A DNA stretch of 64,000 nt from positions 95,721 through 159,720 of the forward strand of contig DAOSBX010000002.1 in the NCBI GenBank assembly GCA_035361075.1, in the 5' to 3' direction. How positions within the stretch are numbered: the first letter of the stretch is position 1; each line of letters starts with the position of its first letter. The translations under genes and the position numbers were made by a program. Below, one piece after another: positions 54,240 through 62,017 of the stretch. The notes below the pieces were generated by a model. It saw only the letters and a program-made list of their open reading frames with translations. It ran no database searches and was not told where the DNA came from. Source of the DNA: Candidatus Hydrogenedens sp. Its GTDB lineage: Bacteria; Hydrogenedentota; Hydrogenedentia; Hydrogenedentales; Hydrogenedentaceae.

Positions 54240-55076
54240 CTATATCTGAACTTTAATGTTATCAATTAACCGTGCCCTTCCTACCCACACAGCAACAGCA
54301 ATTAACACATTACCAGAAAGCTCATTCAATGGTTCCATGGTATCTCCATTCACTATTTCTATGTAATCAATATCCAATTCCGACATCTCAGAAGATAGTA
54401 CATCCTTAATTTTATCAATAGAACGTTCTCCTTGTTTTATCATGTCATTTACTTTAAACAAACCACGGGAGATACAAAGAGCTTGTTTTCTTTGGGTTGG
54501 TGTTAAATATTGATTTCGCGAACTCATTGCCAAACCATCTTCTTCACGAACAATAGGCATCTCTACAATTTCAATTCCCATATCCAAATCACGAACCATT
54601 CTTTTAATAACAGCACATTGTTGGGCATCTTTTTGCCCAAAATAAGCACGGTCTGGTAAAACCGCATTAAATAATTTTGTAACCACTGTTGCTACACCAC
54701 GGAAAAAATGAGGCCGTGACTTACCACACAACCCCTCAGACACGTTCTCAACCACCACATAAGTTGAAAAATCGTTCGGATACATCATTTCTGCAGTTGG
54801 ATTATAGATAACGTCTACACCTACTGAAAAACACATTTTCCTGTCCTTTTCAAATGAGCGTGGATACGACTCATAATCTTCGTTCGGTGCAAATTGAGTA
54901 GGATTGACAAAGATGCTAACAACCGTTACATCATTTTCCGCAACAGAGGCTCGCATTAGGCTTAAATGTCCTTCATGAAGTGCCCCCATAGTCGGAACAA
55001 AACCTATCGTTTTCCCCTCTTTCTTTTGAATAAGCGACCAATTACGCATCTCGGCAGGAGTTGTAATAATTTCCAT
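54240..55076 (-). CDS. panC: Pantothenate synthetase (pantoate-beta-alanine ligase)
   Basis: A 278-residue enzyme joining pantoate and beta-alanine with ATP. GFVPTMGALHEGHLSLMRA holds the HIGH-type motif, FVNPTQFAPNEDYESYPR the pantoate site, and RAYFGQKDAQQCAVIKRMV and GLAMSSRNQYLT the nucleotide site. It is 18 bases before panD and 15 after panB. Confidence 0.96.
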   Translation of the reverse strand: MEIITTPAEMRNWSLIQKKEGKTIGFVPTMGALHEGHLSLMRASVAENDVTVVSIFVNPTQFAPNEDYESYPRSFEKDRKMCFSVGVDVIYNPTAEMMYPNDFSTYVVVENVSEGLCGKSRPHFFRGVATVVTKLFNAVLPDRAYFGQKDAQQCAVIKRMVRDLDMGIEIVEMPIVREEDGLAMSSRNQYLTPTQRKQALCISRGLFKVNDMIKQGERSIDKIKDVLSSEMSELDIDYIEIVNGDTMEPLNELSGNVLIAVAVWVGRARLIDNIKVQI

Positions 55077-55091
55077 AATGACATCTCCTTT

Positions 55092-55886
55092 TTAGGTATA
55101 ACTATGTTTGTCTTCTGGATACTTTTTCGTTTTTACCTCTGTAACAAAACTCTCAAATGCCTTCTTCATTTCATCACGCACATCCGAATAGGTTTTCGCA
55201 AATCGTGCCTTTCCCCAGCCCAATATGTCATAACACACAAGTATTTGACCATCACAGTCAGGACCAGCACCAATTCCAATCGTTGGTATGTCCAAATTTT
55301 CTGTAATTTCCTTAGCCAAATCCATAGGAATACATTCAAGAACAATAGAAAAACATCCTACGTCCTGTAATTCTTTGGCTTCACGCTTTAACCGTTTCCT
55401 ACATGCCTCAGAGCGTCCTTGAACTTTGTAACCACCTAATTCAAGAACAGACTGAGGTGTTAATCCGATATGTCCCATCACTGGAATGCCTGTCTTGATA
55501 ATTTTTTCAATGGCAGACCCATATTTTCCAACAGGTCCTTCTAATTTAACTGCATGGACCCCTCCTTCTGAGACAAGCCTACCTGCATTTCTCAAAGCTT
55601 CTTCTGGCGATATTTGGTACGACAAAAATGGCATATCCGCAATAACCAGAGTATTTTTTACAGCACGGGAAACAATAGAGGTATGATATAGCATTATATC
55701 CATCGAGACACTCAGGGTATTTTCTCTGCCCATAACTACCATACCCAGAGAATCACCAACCAAAATACCATCAACCCCAGCCTCTTCTTCTAACTGCGCA
55801 ATTAAAAAATCATACGCCGTCAATAAGACTAACTTTTCATTTTTTTTCTTTTGTTCTAAGAAATGAACTACTGTATTTTTACTCAT
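55092..55886 (-). CDS. panB: 3-methyl-2-oxobutanoate hydroxymethyltransferase
   Basis: A 264-residue enzyme forming ketopantoate from ketoisovalerate and methylene-tetrahydrofolate. The motifs LTAYDFLIAQLEEEAGVDGILVGDSLGMVV (metal Asp), ADMPFLSYQ, GGVHAVKLEGP, PVMGHIGLTPQS and IGIGAGPDCDGQILV are all clear. The SD is AGGAGG. It is downstream of folK and upstream of panC on the same strand; ketopantoate reductase (panE or ilvC) is not in the window. Confidence 0.96.
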   Translation of the reverse strand: MSKNTVVHFLEQKKKNEKLVLLTAYDFLIAQLEEEAGVDGILVGDSLGMVVMGRENTLSVSMDIMLYHTSIVSRAVKNTLVIADMPFLSYQISPEEALRNAGRLVSEGGVHAVKLEGPVGKYGSAIEKIIKTGIPVMGHIGLTPQSVLELGGYKVQGRSEACRKRLKREAKELQDVGCFSIVLECIPMDLAKEITENLDIPTIGIGAGPDCDGQILVCYDILGWGKARFAKTYSDVRDEMKKAFESFVTEVKTKKYPEDKHSYT

Positions 55887-55958
55887 CTTTGCCTCCTGAA
55901 CCGTGACTTCATCATACTGAATCCGTCCCGGTCCCGTTTGGGCTCCAAGCGGAGCGGT
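55887..55958. other. GC-rich spacer with a small hairpin between folK and panB
   Basis: About 60% G+C in part against roughly one third around. A tetraloop hairpin GCTCC-AAGC-GGAGC lies at 55942-55955, next to a CCCGGTCCCG repeat. There is no T-run, so it is not a terminator by itself. Confidence 0.4.
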
Positions 55959-56456
55959 TCAAGGAGTTACCATTAAGTTTGTTCTTACCACTTTACCTTC
56001 GACGTCTGGGCTTAACAAAAGTTCTTCAATTGTCTTACCCGTAATTGGGTCAATTTTACTGCCACATAAATCTGCAAGAGGTTGCAATACGAAACGTCGT
56101 TTACGGAACTCTGCATGTGGAAGAACCAATTGCTTATCATTGATACATACATCATCATAAAAAATAATGTCAATATCAATTACGCGTGGTCCCCATCGTT
56201 CTTGGGAAGTCCTTCCTAATTCATATTCAATTTTCTTAATTTCACGTAGGAGTTCAAGCGGATTTAACTCCGTCTCAATCTCCACAGCGATATTCAGAAA
56301 TATAGGTTGATATACATTACCTACTGGCTCCGTTTCATATATATCCGAAGCCCTTTTTATCTTCGTATTTAAGATTGTACCTAACTTTTTTAAGGCTTCG
56401 GCGATATTATCAAGCCGGTTGCCTAAATTACTACCAATACTTAAATACACTATCAT
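55959..56456 (-). CDS. folK: 2-amino-4-hydroxy-6-hydroxymethyldihydropteridine pyrophosphokinase
   Basis: A 165-residue HPPK of folate synthesis. The start VYLSIGSNLGNRLDNI, YETEPVG, FLNIAVEIET, and the key metal block RWGPRVIDIDIIFYDD are diagnostic, and LPHAEFRKRRFVLQPLADL closes the domain. It is the first gene of folK-panB-panC-panD; the methylene-tetrahydrofolate used by PanB links the two pathways. Confidence 0.96.
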   Translation of the reverse strand: MIVYLSIGSNLGNRLDNIAEALKKLGTILNTKIKRASDIYETEPVGNVYQPIFLNIAVEIETELNPLELLREIKKIEYELGRTSQERWGPRVIDIDIIFYDDVCINDKQLVLPHAEFRKRRFVLQPLADLCGSKIDPITGKTIEELLLSPDVEGKVVRTNLMVTP

Positions 56457-56475
56457 ATCTAACTCTCTAAATCAT

Positions 56476-56484
56476 ATTATACCA
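56476..56484 (-). promoter_or_regulatory. Extended -10 promoter of the folK-pan operon
   Basis: On the reverse strand TGGTATAAT is a perfect extended -10 (TGnTATAAT), 20 bases before folK. No convincing -35 is at 16-18 bases, as is usual for extended -10 promoters. Confidence 0.45.
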
Positions 56485-56590
56485 TTTTAGAAAATATAAA
56501 TAAAATCAACATAACTCGATGTTTGATTTTACATTCGCTTTTATCATATCGTATTTCAATCACCTAAAACATATATGAAGGAGACCAAAT

Positions 56591-57967
56591 ATGAGCAAAA
56601 TCTATCAAACAACATTCTTTTATTTCATCGTAACTATATTTACAATTACAATACTCTCGTTAACAGCGATAGCACAAGATTACACAAAAGAATCCAAAGA
56701 ACAAAAAGACCAGAGAATGAAATGGTGGAGAGAAGCACGGTTTGGCTTATTCATTCACTGGGGATTGTATGCCATACCCGCTGGAAAATGGGGAGACAAA
56801 ACACATTATGGTGAATGGATTCGACATGAAGCACAAATTCCTTTACCCGAGTATGAAAAACTGCTTACTCAATTTAACCCTGTCAAATTCAATGCTAAGG
56901 AATGGGTGAAAATGGCAAAAAATGCAGGCATGAAATATATTGTTATTACCTCAAAACATCACGATGGTTTTTGTCTATTCGATTCCAAAGTAACTGATTG
57001 GGATGTTATGTCAACACCATTTAAAAGAGATATCTTAAAAGAATTATCTGATGCATGCAAAGAAGAAGGTATTAAAATGTGCTTTTATTACTCGATTATG
57101 GATTGGCACCATCCAGATTACCTTCCACGAAGAGAATGGGAAAAGGAACAACGACCAGAAGGAGATGCCAATTACGACCGTTATGTTGAATATATGAAAG
57201 CACAATTGAAAGAACTCGTAAATAATTACGGCCCTTTAGGTATTTTATGGTTTGACGGAGAATGGGAAAATACTTGGACATTTGAGAGAGGTGTAGATAT
57301 GTACAACTATGTCCGTTCTTTACAGCCAGATATTATTATTAATAATCGTGTTGACGGAAGTCGTTCAGGTATGGCTGGCTTGTCCGAAGGTAAAAGTGTC
57401 GGGGACTACGGAACACCCGAACAGGAAGTACCTGCTAAAGGTTTACCTGGTGTAGACTGGGAAACATGCATGACTATGAATAAACATTGGGGCTACAACG
57501 AATATGATAAATTCTTTAAAACAACAAAAACATTAGTCCAATTATTAGTGGATATAGTTTCTAAAGGTGGAAATTTCCTATTGAATGTAGGTCCAATGGC
57601 AAATGGTGAATTTCCACCCGAATCGGTAGAAAGACTAAAAGAAATAGGAGAATGGATGAAAGTTAATAGTGAATCAATCTACGGTACTGTAGCGAGTCCA
57701 TTTGACAAACCATCTTGGGGTAGATATACACAAAAAAAGGCAGAAAATGGTAATACTATCCTGTATGCTCATGTGTTTCAGTATGAACCTAAAAGTAAAA
57801 TTAAAATTCCAACAGATAAAAAACCTCTCAAAGTATGGTTATTAAAGAACCCTTCCGAGACGGTTAAAACCACAAATAAGAAGGGAAATCTTATCGTTCA
57901 TCTACCTCAAATAGAACCTGACCCCAATGATACAGTTATTGGATTAGAGTTTGAAGGAAACCTATAA
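56591..57967 (+). CDS. Alpha-L-fucosidase, GH29, exported
   Basis: A 458-residue secreted glycosidase (signal peptide to about residue 29, ending AIAQ). The active barrel shows FGLFIHWGLYAIPAGKWG, MKYIVITSKHHDGFCLFDS, CFYYSIMDWHHPDY and the nucleophile Asp222 in ILWFDGEWE. GGNFLLNVGPMANGEFP is a further family block. The C-terminal beta domain (about 370-458) is present. It hydrolyses terminal fucose. ATG is preceded by GAAGGAGA. It is transcribed alone, away from folK. Confidence 0.95.
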   Translation: MSKIYQTTFFYFIVTIFTITILSLTAIAQDYTKESKEQKDQRMKWWREARFGLFIHWGLYAIPAGKWGDKTHYGEWIRHEAQIPLPEYEKLLTQFNPVKFNAKEWVKMAKNAGMKYIVITSKHHDGFCLFDSKVTDWDVMSTPFKRDILKELSDACKEEGIKMCFYYSIMDWHHPDYLPRREWEKEQRPEGDANYDRYVEYMKAQLKELVNNYGPLGILWFDGEWENTWTFERGVDMYNYVRSLQPDIIINNRVDGSRSGMAGLSEGKSVGDYGTPEQEVPAKGLPGVDWETCMTMNKHWGYNEYDKFFKTTKTLVQLLVDIVSKGGNFLLNVGPMANGEFPPESVERLKEIGEWMKVNSESIYGTVASPFDKPSWGRYTQKKAENGNTILYAHVFQYEPKSKIKIPTDKKPLKVWLLKNPSETVKTTNKKGNLIVHLPQIEPDPNDTVIGLEFEGNL

Positions 57968-57980
57968 ATAAACATAAAAA

Positions 57981-58057
<77 letters not shown>

Positions 58058-58094
58058 GCTTCTTCATTAAATTATACGAAAAAAAGCCGATAAA

Positions 58095-59141
58095 TTAAAA
58101 ATTGGGGGTCTGCTCAAAGGTATGATGTGATTTTATACCTATAAATACATCCATATTCTTTTTGAGATTTAGTTGATGATACTCATCTATAGAAATAAAG
58201 GCTAATAAAGAATTCCCTTTTGTATCCATTAGTTCTATCTTTACCATAGGTCCCGCTGTGTTAATATATTGAACTGTCGCAGGTATAGGATTCTCTTTGG
58301 ATAGGTTTAGTGCTATAGAAATTTGATTAGGCCTCACAAAAACTCGTTTCTCTACTCCTCTTGATTCATCAGGTAAAAACACAATTTCCCCATTGCTCAA
58401 CTCACGAGCATGAAATAGATTAACATCACCTAAAAATTGAAAAACAAACGGCGTTTTAGGAGAAAAATATACCTCTTCAGGTGAACCTATCTGTTCAATT
58501 TTGCCTTGATTCATAATCACAACACGGTCCGAAACTTCAAGGGCTTCTTCCTGGTCATGAGTAACAAAAACACTTGTAACATGTATTTCATCATGTAATT
58601 TTCGAAGCCATCTCCGCAACTCCTTACGCACACGGGCATCTAATGAACCAAAAGGCTCATCCAAAAGTAAAATAGACGGTTGAATTGCCAAAGCCCGTGC
58701 CAATGCTACTCTCTGTCTTTGACCACCAGAAAGTTGCATGGGATAGTGATTGGCTAAAAAGTCCAACTGTACCAGCGAAAGCAAATCCATCACCCTCTTT
58801 CGTATTTCTGGTTCATTAGGTCTGATTCTACGAGGTTTTACCCGCAATCCAAATGCCACATTTTCAAATACGGTCATGTGTCGGAAAAGAGCATAATGTT
58901 GAAATACAAAACCAATACCTCTATCCCGTGGGTCTTCCTTTGTAACATCTCTGCCCTCTAAAATAACATTTCCCGAATCTGCTCGCTCCAATCCCGCAAT
59001 TATTCGCAAAATAGTCGTCTTACCTGAACCAGAGGGACCTAATAATGCTAATAATTCGCCTCGATTTATGGAAAAACTTACATTATCTACAGCCACAAAA
59101 GAACCAAATTTCTTCGAAACGCCAATTAGTTCAATACTCAT
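58095..59141 (-). CDS. cysA: Sulfate/thiosulfate ABC transporter ATPase
   Basis: A 348-residue ATPase. Walker A LLGPSGSGKTTILRIIAGLE, Q-loop FVFQHYALFRHMT, signature LSGGQRQRVALARALA, Walker B ILLLDEPFGSLD and the switch His in VTHDQEEA are intact. The C-terminal TOBE-type region (about 240-348) is present. FGSFVAVDNVSFSI and the row of permeases identify the CysA subgroup. Start set at ATG 59141, 8 bases after the cysW stop; the frame extends upstream into cysW without an SD. It ends 37 bases before the tRNA-Arg gene. Confidence 0.94.
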   Translation of the reverse strand: MSIELIGVSKKFGSFVAVDNVSFSINRGELLALLGPSGSGKTTILRIIAGLERADSGNVILEGRDVTKEDPRDRGIGFVFQHYALFRHMTVFENVAFGLRVKPRRIRPNEPEIRKRVMDLLSLVQLDFLANHYPMQLSGGQRQRVALARALAIQPSILLLDEPFGSLDARVRKELRRWLRKLHDEIHVTSVFVTHDQEEALEVSDRVVIMNQGKIEQIGSPEEVYFSPKTPFVFQFLGDVNLFHARELSNGEIVFLPDESRGVEKRVFVRPNQISIALNLSKENPIPATVQYINTAGPMVKIELMDTKGNSLLAFISIDEYHQLNLKKNMDVFIGIKSHHTFEQTPNF

Positions 59142-59149
59142 TTTGGTAT

Positions 59150-59998
59150 TCAATCTCCATATTTGTGAGTTTTCATATATAGATAAATGGGGTCTCTTTT
59201 CTCTATCCATTTACGGAAAATTAAACTGATAATACCAACTATACAGAGCAAACTCGCTACACAAAAAGCCCCCACAAGGTTATATTCGTTATACAAAATC
59301 TCAACTTCAAGAGGAACCGTTATTGTCTTACCTCGTATGTGTCCTGAAACAACAGATACCGCCCCAAATTCTCCTACACAACGGGCAGAACATAAAACCA
59401 TCCCATAAAATAAAGCCCACCGAATATTAGGCAACGTAATCTTTAATAGAATTTGCCATGTATTTGCACCTAACATTCTTCCTGCTTCTTCCATTTCTTG
59501 CCCCTGCTCTTCCATTATAGGTATTAGTTCTCTTGCGACAAACGGAAATGTAACAAACAAAGTTGCAAGAACCATCCCAGGAAACGCAAATATTATCTGG
59601 ATATCCCATCTCTCTATAAACGTGCCCAACAAACCGTTTACAGAAAATAAAAGAATAAAAACAGTGCCCGCAACCACAGGAGACACAGTAAAAGGCAAAT
59701 CTAAAAAGGTAAGCAATATCTTTTTACCTCTAAATGTATATCTGGTAACATACCATCCACAGGCAATTCCAAAAATCGTATTCACAGGCAAAACAATACA
59801 TAATATTTTTATAGTTAATAATATAGATTCGAGTGTTTCCTTCCGTGTGATATTATTTGCATAAACGAATAACCCCTGACTAAACGCATTATAAAAAACC
59901 ACAAATAAAGGAATAACAAGAAACAAAAGTAGAAAACAAAACGCAATTATTGTTAACAAAAAACGAAAACAGAATATAAACACTTTCCTTGATTTCAT
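59150..59998 (-). CDS. cysW: Sulfate ABC permease CysW
   Basis: A 282-residue inner-membrane permease with six hydrophobic segments. The coupling loop reads EEAGRMLGANTWQILLKITLPNI, and the CysW/CysT mark ARCVGEFGAVSVVSGHIRGKT is seen. It starts 3 bases after the cysT stop. With CysT it forms the channel. Confidence 0.94.
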   Translation of the reverse strand: MKSRKVFIFCFRFLLTIIAFCFLLLFLVIPLFVVFYNAFSQGLFVYANNITRKETLESILLTIKILCIVLPVNTIFGIACGWYVTRYTFRGKKILLTFLDLPFTVSPVVAGTVFILLFSVNGLLGTFIERWDIQIIFAFPGMVLATLFVTFPFVARELIPIMEEQGQEMEEAGRMLGANTWQILLKITLPNIRWALFYGMVLCSARCVGEFGAVSVVSGHIRGKTITVPLEVEILYNEYNLVGAFCVASLLCIVGIISLIFRKWIEKRDPIYLYMKTHKYGD

Positions 59999-60001
59999 AA
60001 A

Positions 60002-60844
60002 CTAAAAAGTACCTGTATAACGTTTATTCCAGAATTGAAGAAAATTCAAACATAAAAGCAATATAAATGATACAGTTAAAAGAAATACCGCTATAGATGC
60101 AGAACCATAATAATCATATTCCTCTAACCGCATTACTATCAGTAATGGAGCTATTTCTGTTTTTAATGGCTGATTCCCTGCAATAAAAATAACCGAACCA
60201 TACTCACCCATTGCTCGGGCAAAACTTAATGTAAAACCTGTTAACATGGAAGGCAGAAGAGTAGGAAATATAATTTTCAGAAAAATATTCCAGCGGGAAG
60301 CACCTAAACAACGGGCTGATTCTTCAACCTCAGGGTCTAAATCTCGTAATACAGGCTCAATTGTCCTCACTGCAAATGGAAAACTAACAAAAATCATTGC
60401 AATAGCAATACCAATAGGCGTAAAAACAACCTTAAATCCATGTGCCTCTAAAAATGAACCTATCCAACCTCGTGGTCCATACAACCATGTCAGTGAAATA
60501 CCTGCAACTGCAGTTGGCAACGCAAAAGGCAAATCAATTAACGCATCCCAAAACCCCTTAAACGGTAGTTTATATCGCACTATTACCCATGCAACAAGAA
60601 ACCCAAATATAGAATTAACACAGGCAGATAATAAGGACAAACCAAAAGATATTTGATACGCCCTTATTGCCCTAACCGAAAAAACTGCAGAAATAAAATC
60701 ATTTAATGAACCACTAAATACCTTTATATACAGTGTAGATAAAGGAAGAAGAACAATAAAACTTAAATACAACCATGTTATACCCAATGAGAGCCCATAT
60801 CCAGGTAAAATAAATTTTCGTTTAAATATCTTTTCCATTATCAT
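60002..60844 (-). CDS. cysT: Sulfate ABC permease CysT (CysU)
   Basis: A 280-residue permease with six membrane segments. Coupling loop EESARCLGASRWNIFLKIIFPTL, then ARAMGEYGSVIFIAGNQPLKTEI, match the CysT subgroup. The ATG overlaps the stop of the binding protein gene (TAATG), showing coupling. Confidence 0.94.
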   Translation of the reverse strand: MIMEKIFKRKFILPGYGLSLGITWLYLSFIVLLPLSTLYIKVFSGSLNDFISAVFSVRAIRAYQISFGLSLLSACVNSIFGFLVAWVIVRYKLPFKGFWDALIDLPFALPTAVAGISLTWLYGPRGWIGSFLEAHGFKVVFTPIGIAIAMIFVSFPFAVRTIEPVLRDLDPEVEESARCLGASRWNIFLKIIFPTLLPSMLTGFTLSFARAMGEYGSVIFIAGNQPLKTEIAPLLIVMRLEEYDYYGSASIAVFLLTVSFILLLCLNFLQFWNKRYTGTF

Positions 60845-61836
60845 TACTTTCTTTCTAACATAATCTGGTCAAAAATACCCCCATCTGAAAAATGAATCTT
60901 ATGAGCCTCGTCCCAGCCTCCAGGATATAACTCTTCAAGTCGAAATAATTTAACCTCAGGAAACTGGTCTTTATACTTATCAAATATCGTGGAATTGCTA
61001 CAACGGTAGTAATGTTTAACAATTATATTTTGAGCCTCATCAGAATAAAGAAATTCAAGGTATGCACGAGCAACATCTTTCGTTTTATGTTTTTCTGCAT
61101 ATTTATCAACCACAGCAACAGGGGGTTCCGCTAATATACTCTCACCAGGCGAGATAAGTTCAAGGCTATTTTGTGTCTCCTTTATAGCAAGAAAAGCCTC
61201 ATTCTCCCAACTTAAAAGAACATCTCCTATCCCTTGAAGAAACGTATTTGTAGAACCTCTTGCACCTGTATCTAATACAGGAACATTCTTATATACCCTC
61301 TTAACAAATTCACGTGCTTTTTCTAAACCACCTCTCCGATATGCATACCCCCAACATGCTAAATAACACCAACGTGCACCACCTGAAGTTTTAGGATTGG
61401 AGGTTATAACCTGAACATCAGGACGGATTAAATCTTCCCAACTCCTAATATTCTTAGGATTCCCTTTTCGAACAAGAAACACAATTGTCGAAGTATAAGG
61501 ACAACTATTATTCGGTAATCGTTTTTGCCAATCCTGAGGCAAAAAACCTCTTATTTTTGAAATCATATCAATGTCATAAGCCAACGCTAACGTTACTACA
61601 TCCGCTTCTAAGCCTTCCATTACTGACCTTGCTTGTTTCCCCGAACCTCCATGTGACATCTGGATATTAATAATATCTCCATGTTCTCTACTCCATTTTT
61701 CAATAAATATTTTATTAATATCTTTATACAATTCTCGGGTCGGGTCGTATGAAACATTCGTCAAATTTATAGTCTCTGCAAAACAAGTAAATAAACAGAA
61801 AAATAATACAAATAACAGTAATAAATATGTTTTCAT
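60844..61836 (-). CDS. Sulfate/thiosulfate-binding protein
   Basis: A 330-residue periplasmic binding protein of the Sbp/CysP family with signal peptide to about residue 20. NVSYDPTRELYKDIN, QMSHGGSGKQARSVMEGLEADVVTLALAYDID (the sulfate loop with Ser/Gly), SNPKTSGGARWCYLACWGYA and GIGDVLLSWENEAFLA are characteristic. Whether sulfate or thiosulfate is preferred cannot be told. AAGGAGA SD 10 bases upstream of the ATG. A sigma-54 promoter precedes it. Confidence 0.94.
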   Translation of the reverse strand: MKTYLLLLFVLFFCLFTCFAETINLTNVSYDPTRELYKDINKIFIEKWSREHGDIINIQMSHGGSGKQARSVMEGLEADVVTLALAYDIDMISKIRGFLPQDWQKRLPNNSCPYTSTIVFLVRKGNPKNIRSWEDLIRPDVQVITSNPKTSGGARWCYLACWGYAYRRGGLEKAREFVKRVYKNVPVLDTGARGSTNTFLQGIGDVLLSWENEAFLAIKETQNSLELISPGESILAEPPVAVVDKYAEKHKTKDVARAYLEFLYSDEAQNIIVKHYYRCSNSTIFDKYKDQFPEVKLFRLEELYPGGWDEAHKIHFSDGGIFDQIMLERK

Positions 61837-61872
61837 AACTACAGAATCTCCTTATATTTATTTAAATTGGAT

Positions 61873-61888
61873 AGCAATTAAAATGCCA
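61873..61888 (-). promoter_or_regulatory. Sigma-54 (-24/-12) promoter of the sulfate importer operon
   Basis: Reverse strand TGGCATTTTAATTGCT: GG and GC are 10 bases apart, exactly the -24/-12 rule, with TGGCA and TTGCT as in the consensus. Predicted start is near 61862, giving a 26-base leader that holds the SD of the binding-protein gene. A sigma-54 activator gene lies divergently alongside. Confidence 0.72.
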
Positions 61889-61947
61889 TATATAAGAACA
61901 TAAAATCTTATCATAAAAACCAAGAAAATACAGACGTTTTACTTACT

Positions 61948-61956
61948 ATTATAAAA
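61948..61956 (+). promoter_or_regulatory. Extended -10 promoter of the sigma-54 activator gene
   Basis: TGATATAAT is a perfect extended -10 on the forward strand. Transcription would start near 61963, leaving a leader of about 55 bases that includes the palindrome at 61994-62007. No clear -35 is seen. Confidence 0.45.
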
Positions 61957-61993
61957 ATGATATAATAACTTCTGAAATATATATCAATTTAAT

Positions 61994-62007
61994 CACGATA
62001 TATCGTG
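61994..62007. promoter_or_regulatory. Palindrome: candidate enhancer/operator site
   Basis: CACGATATATCGTG is a perfect 14-bp palindrome. It lies about 138 bases upstream of the predicted sigma-54 start (usual enhancer range) and touches the GGAG SD of the activator gene, so one site could activate the importer and repress the activator. No second copy was found between the genes. Confidence 0.5.
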
Positions 62008-62017
62008 GAGAAATAAG

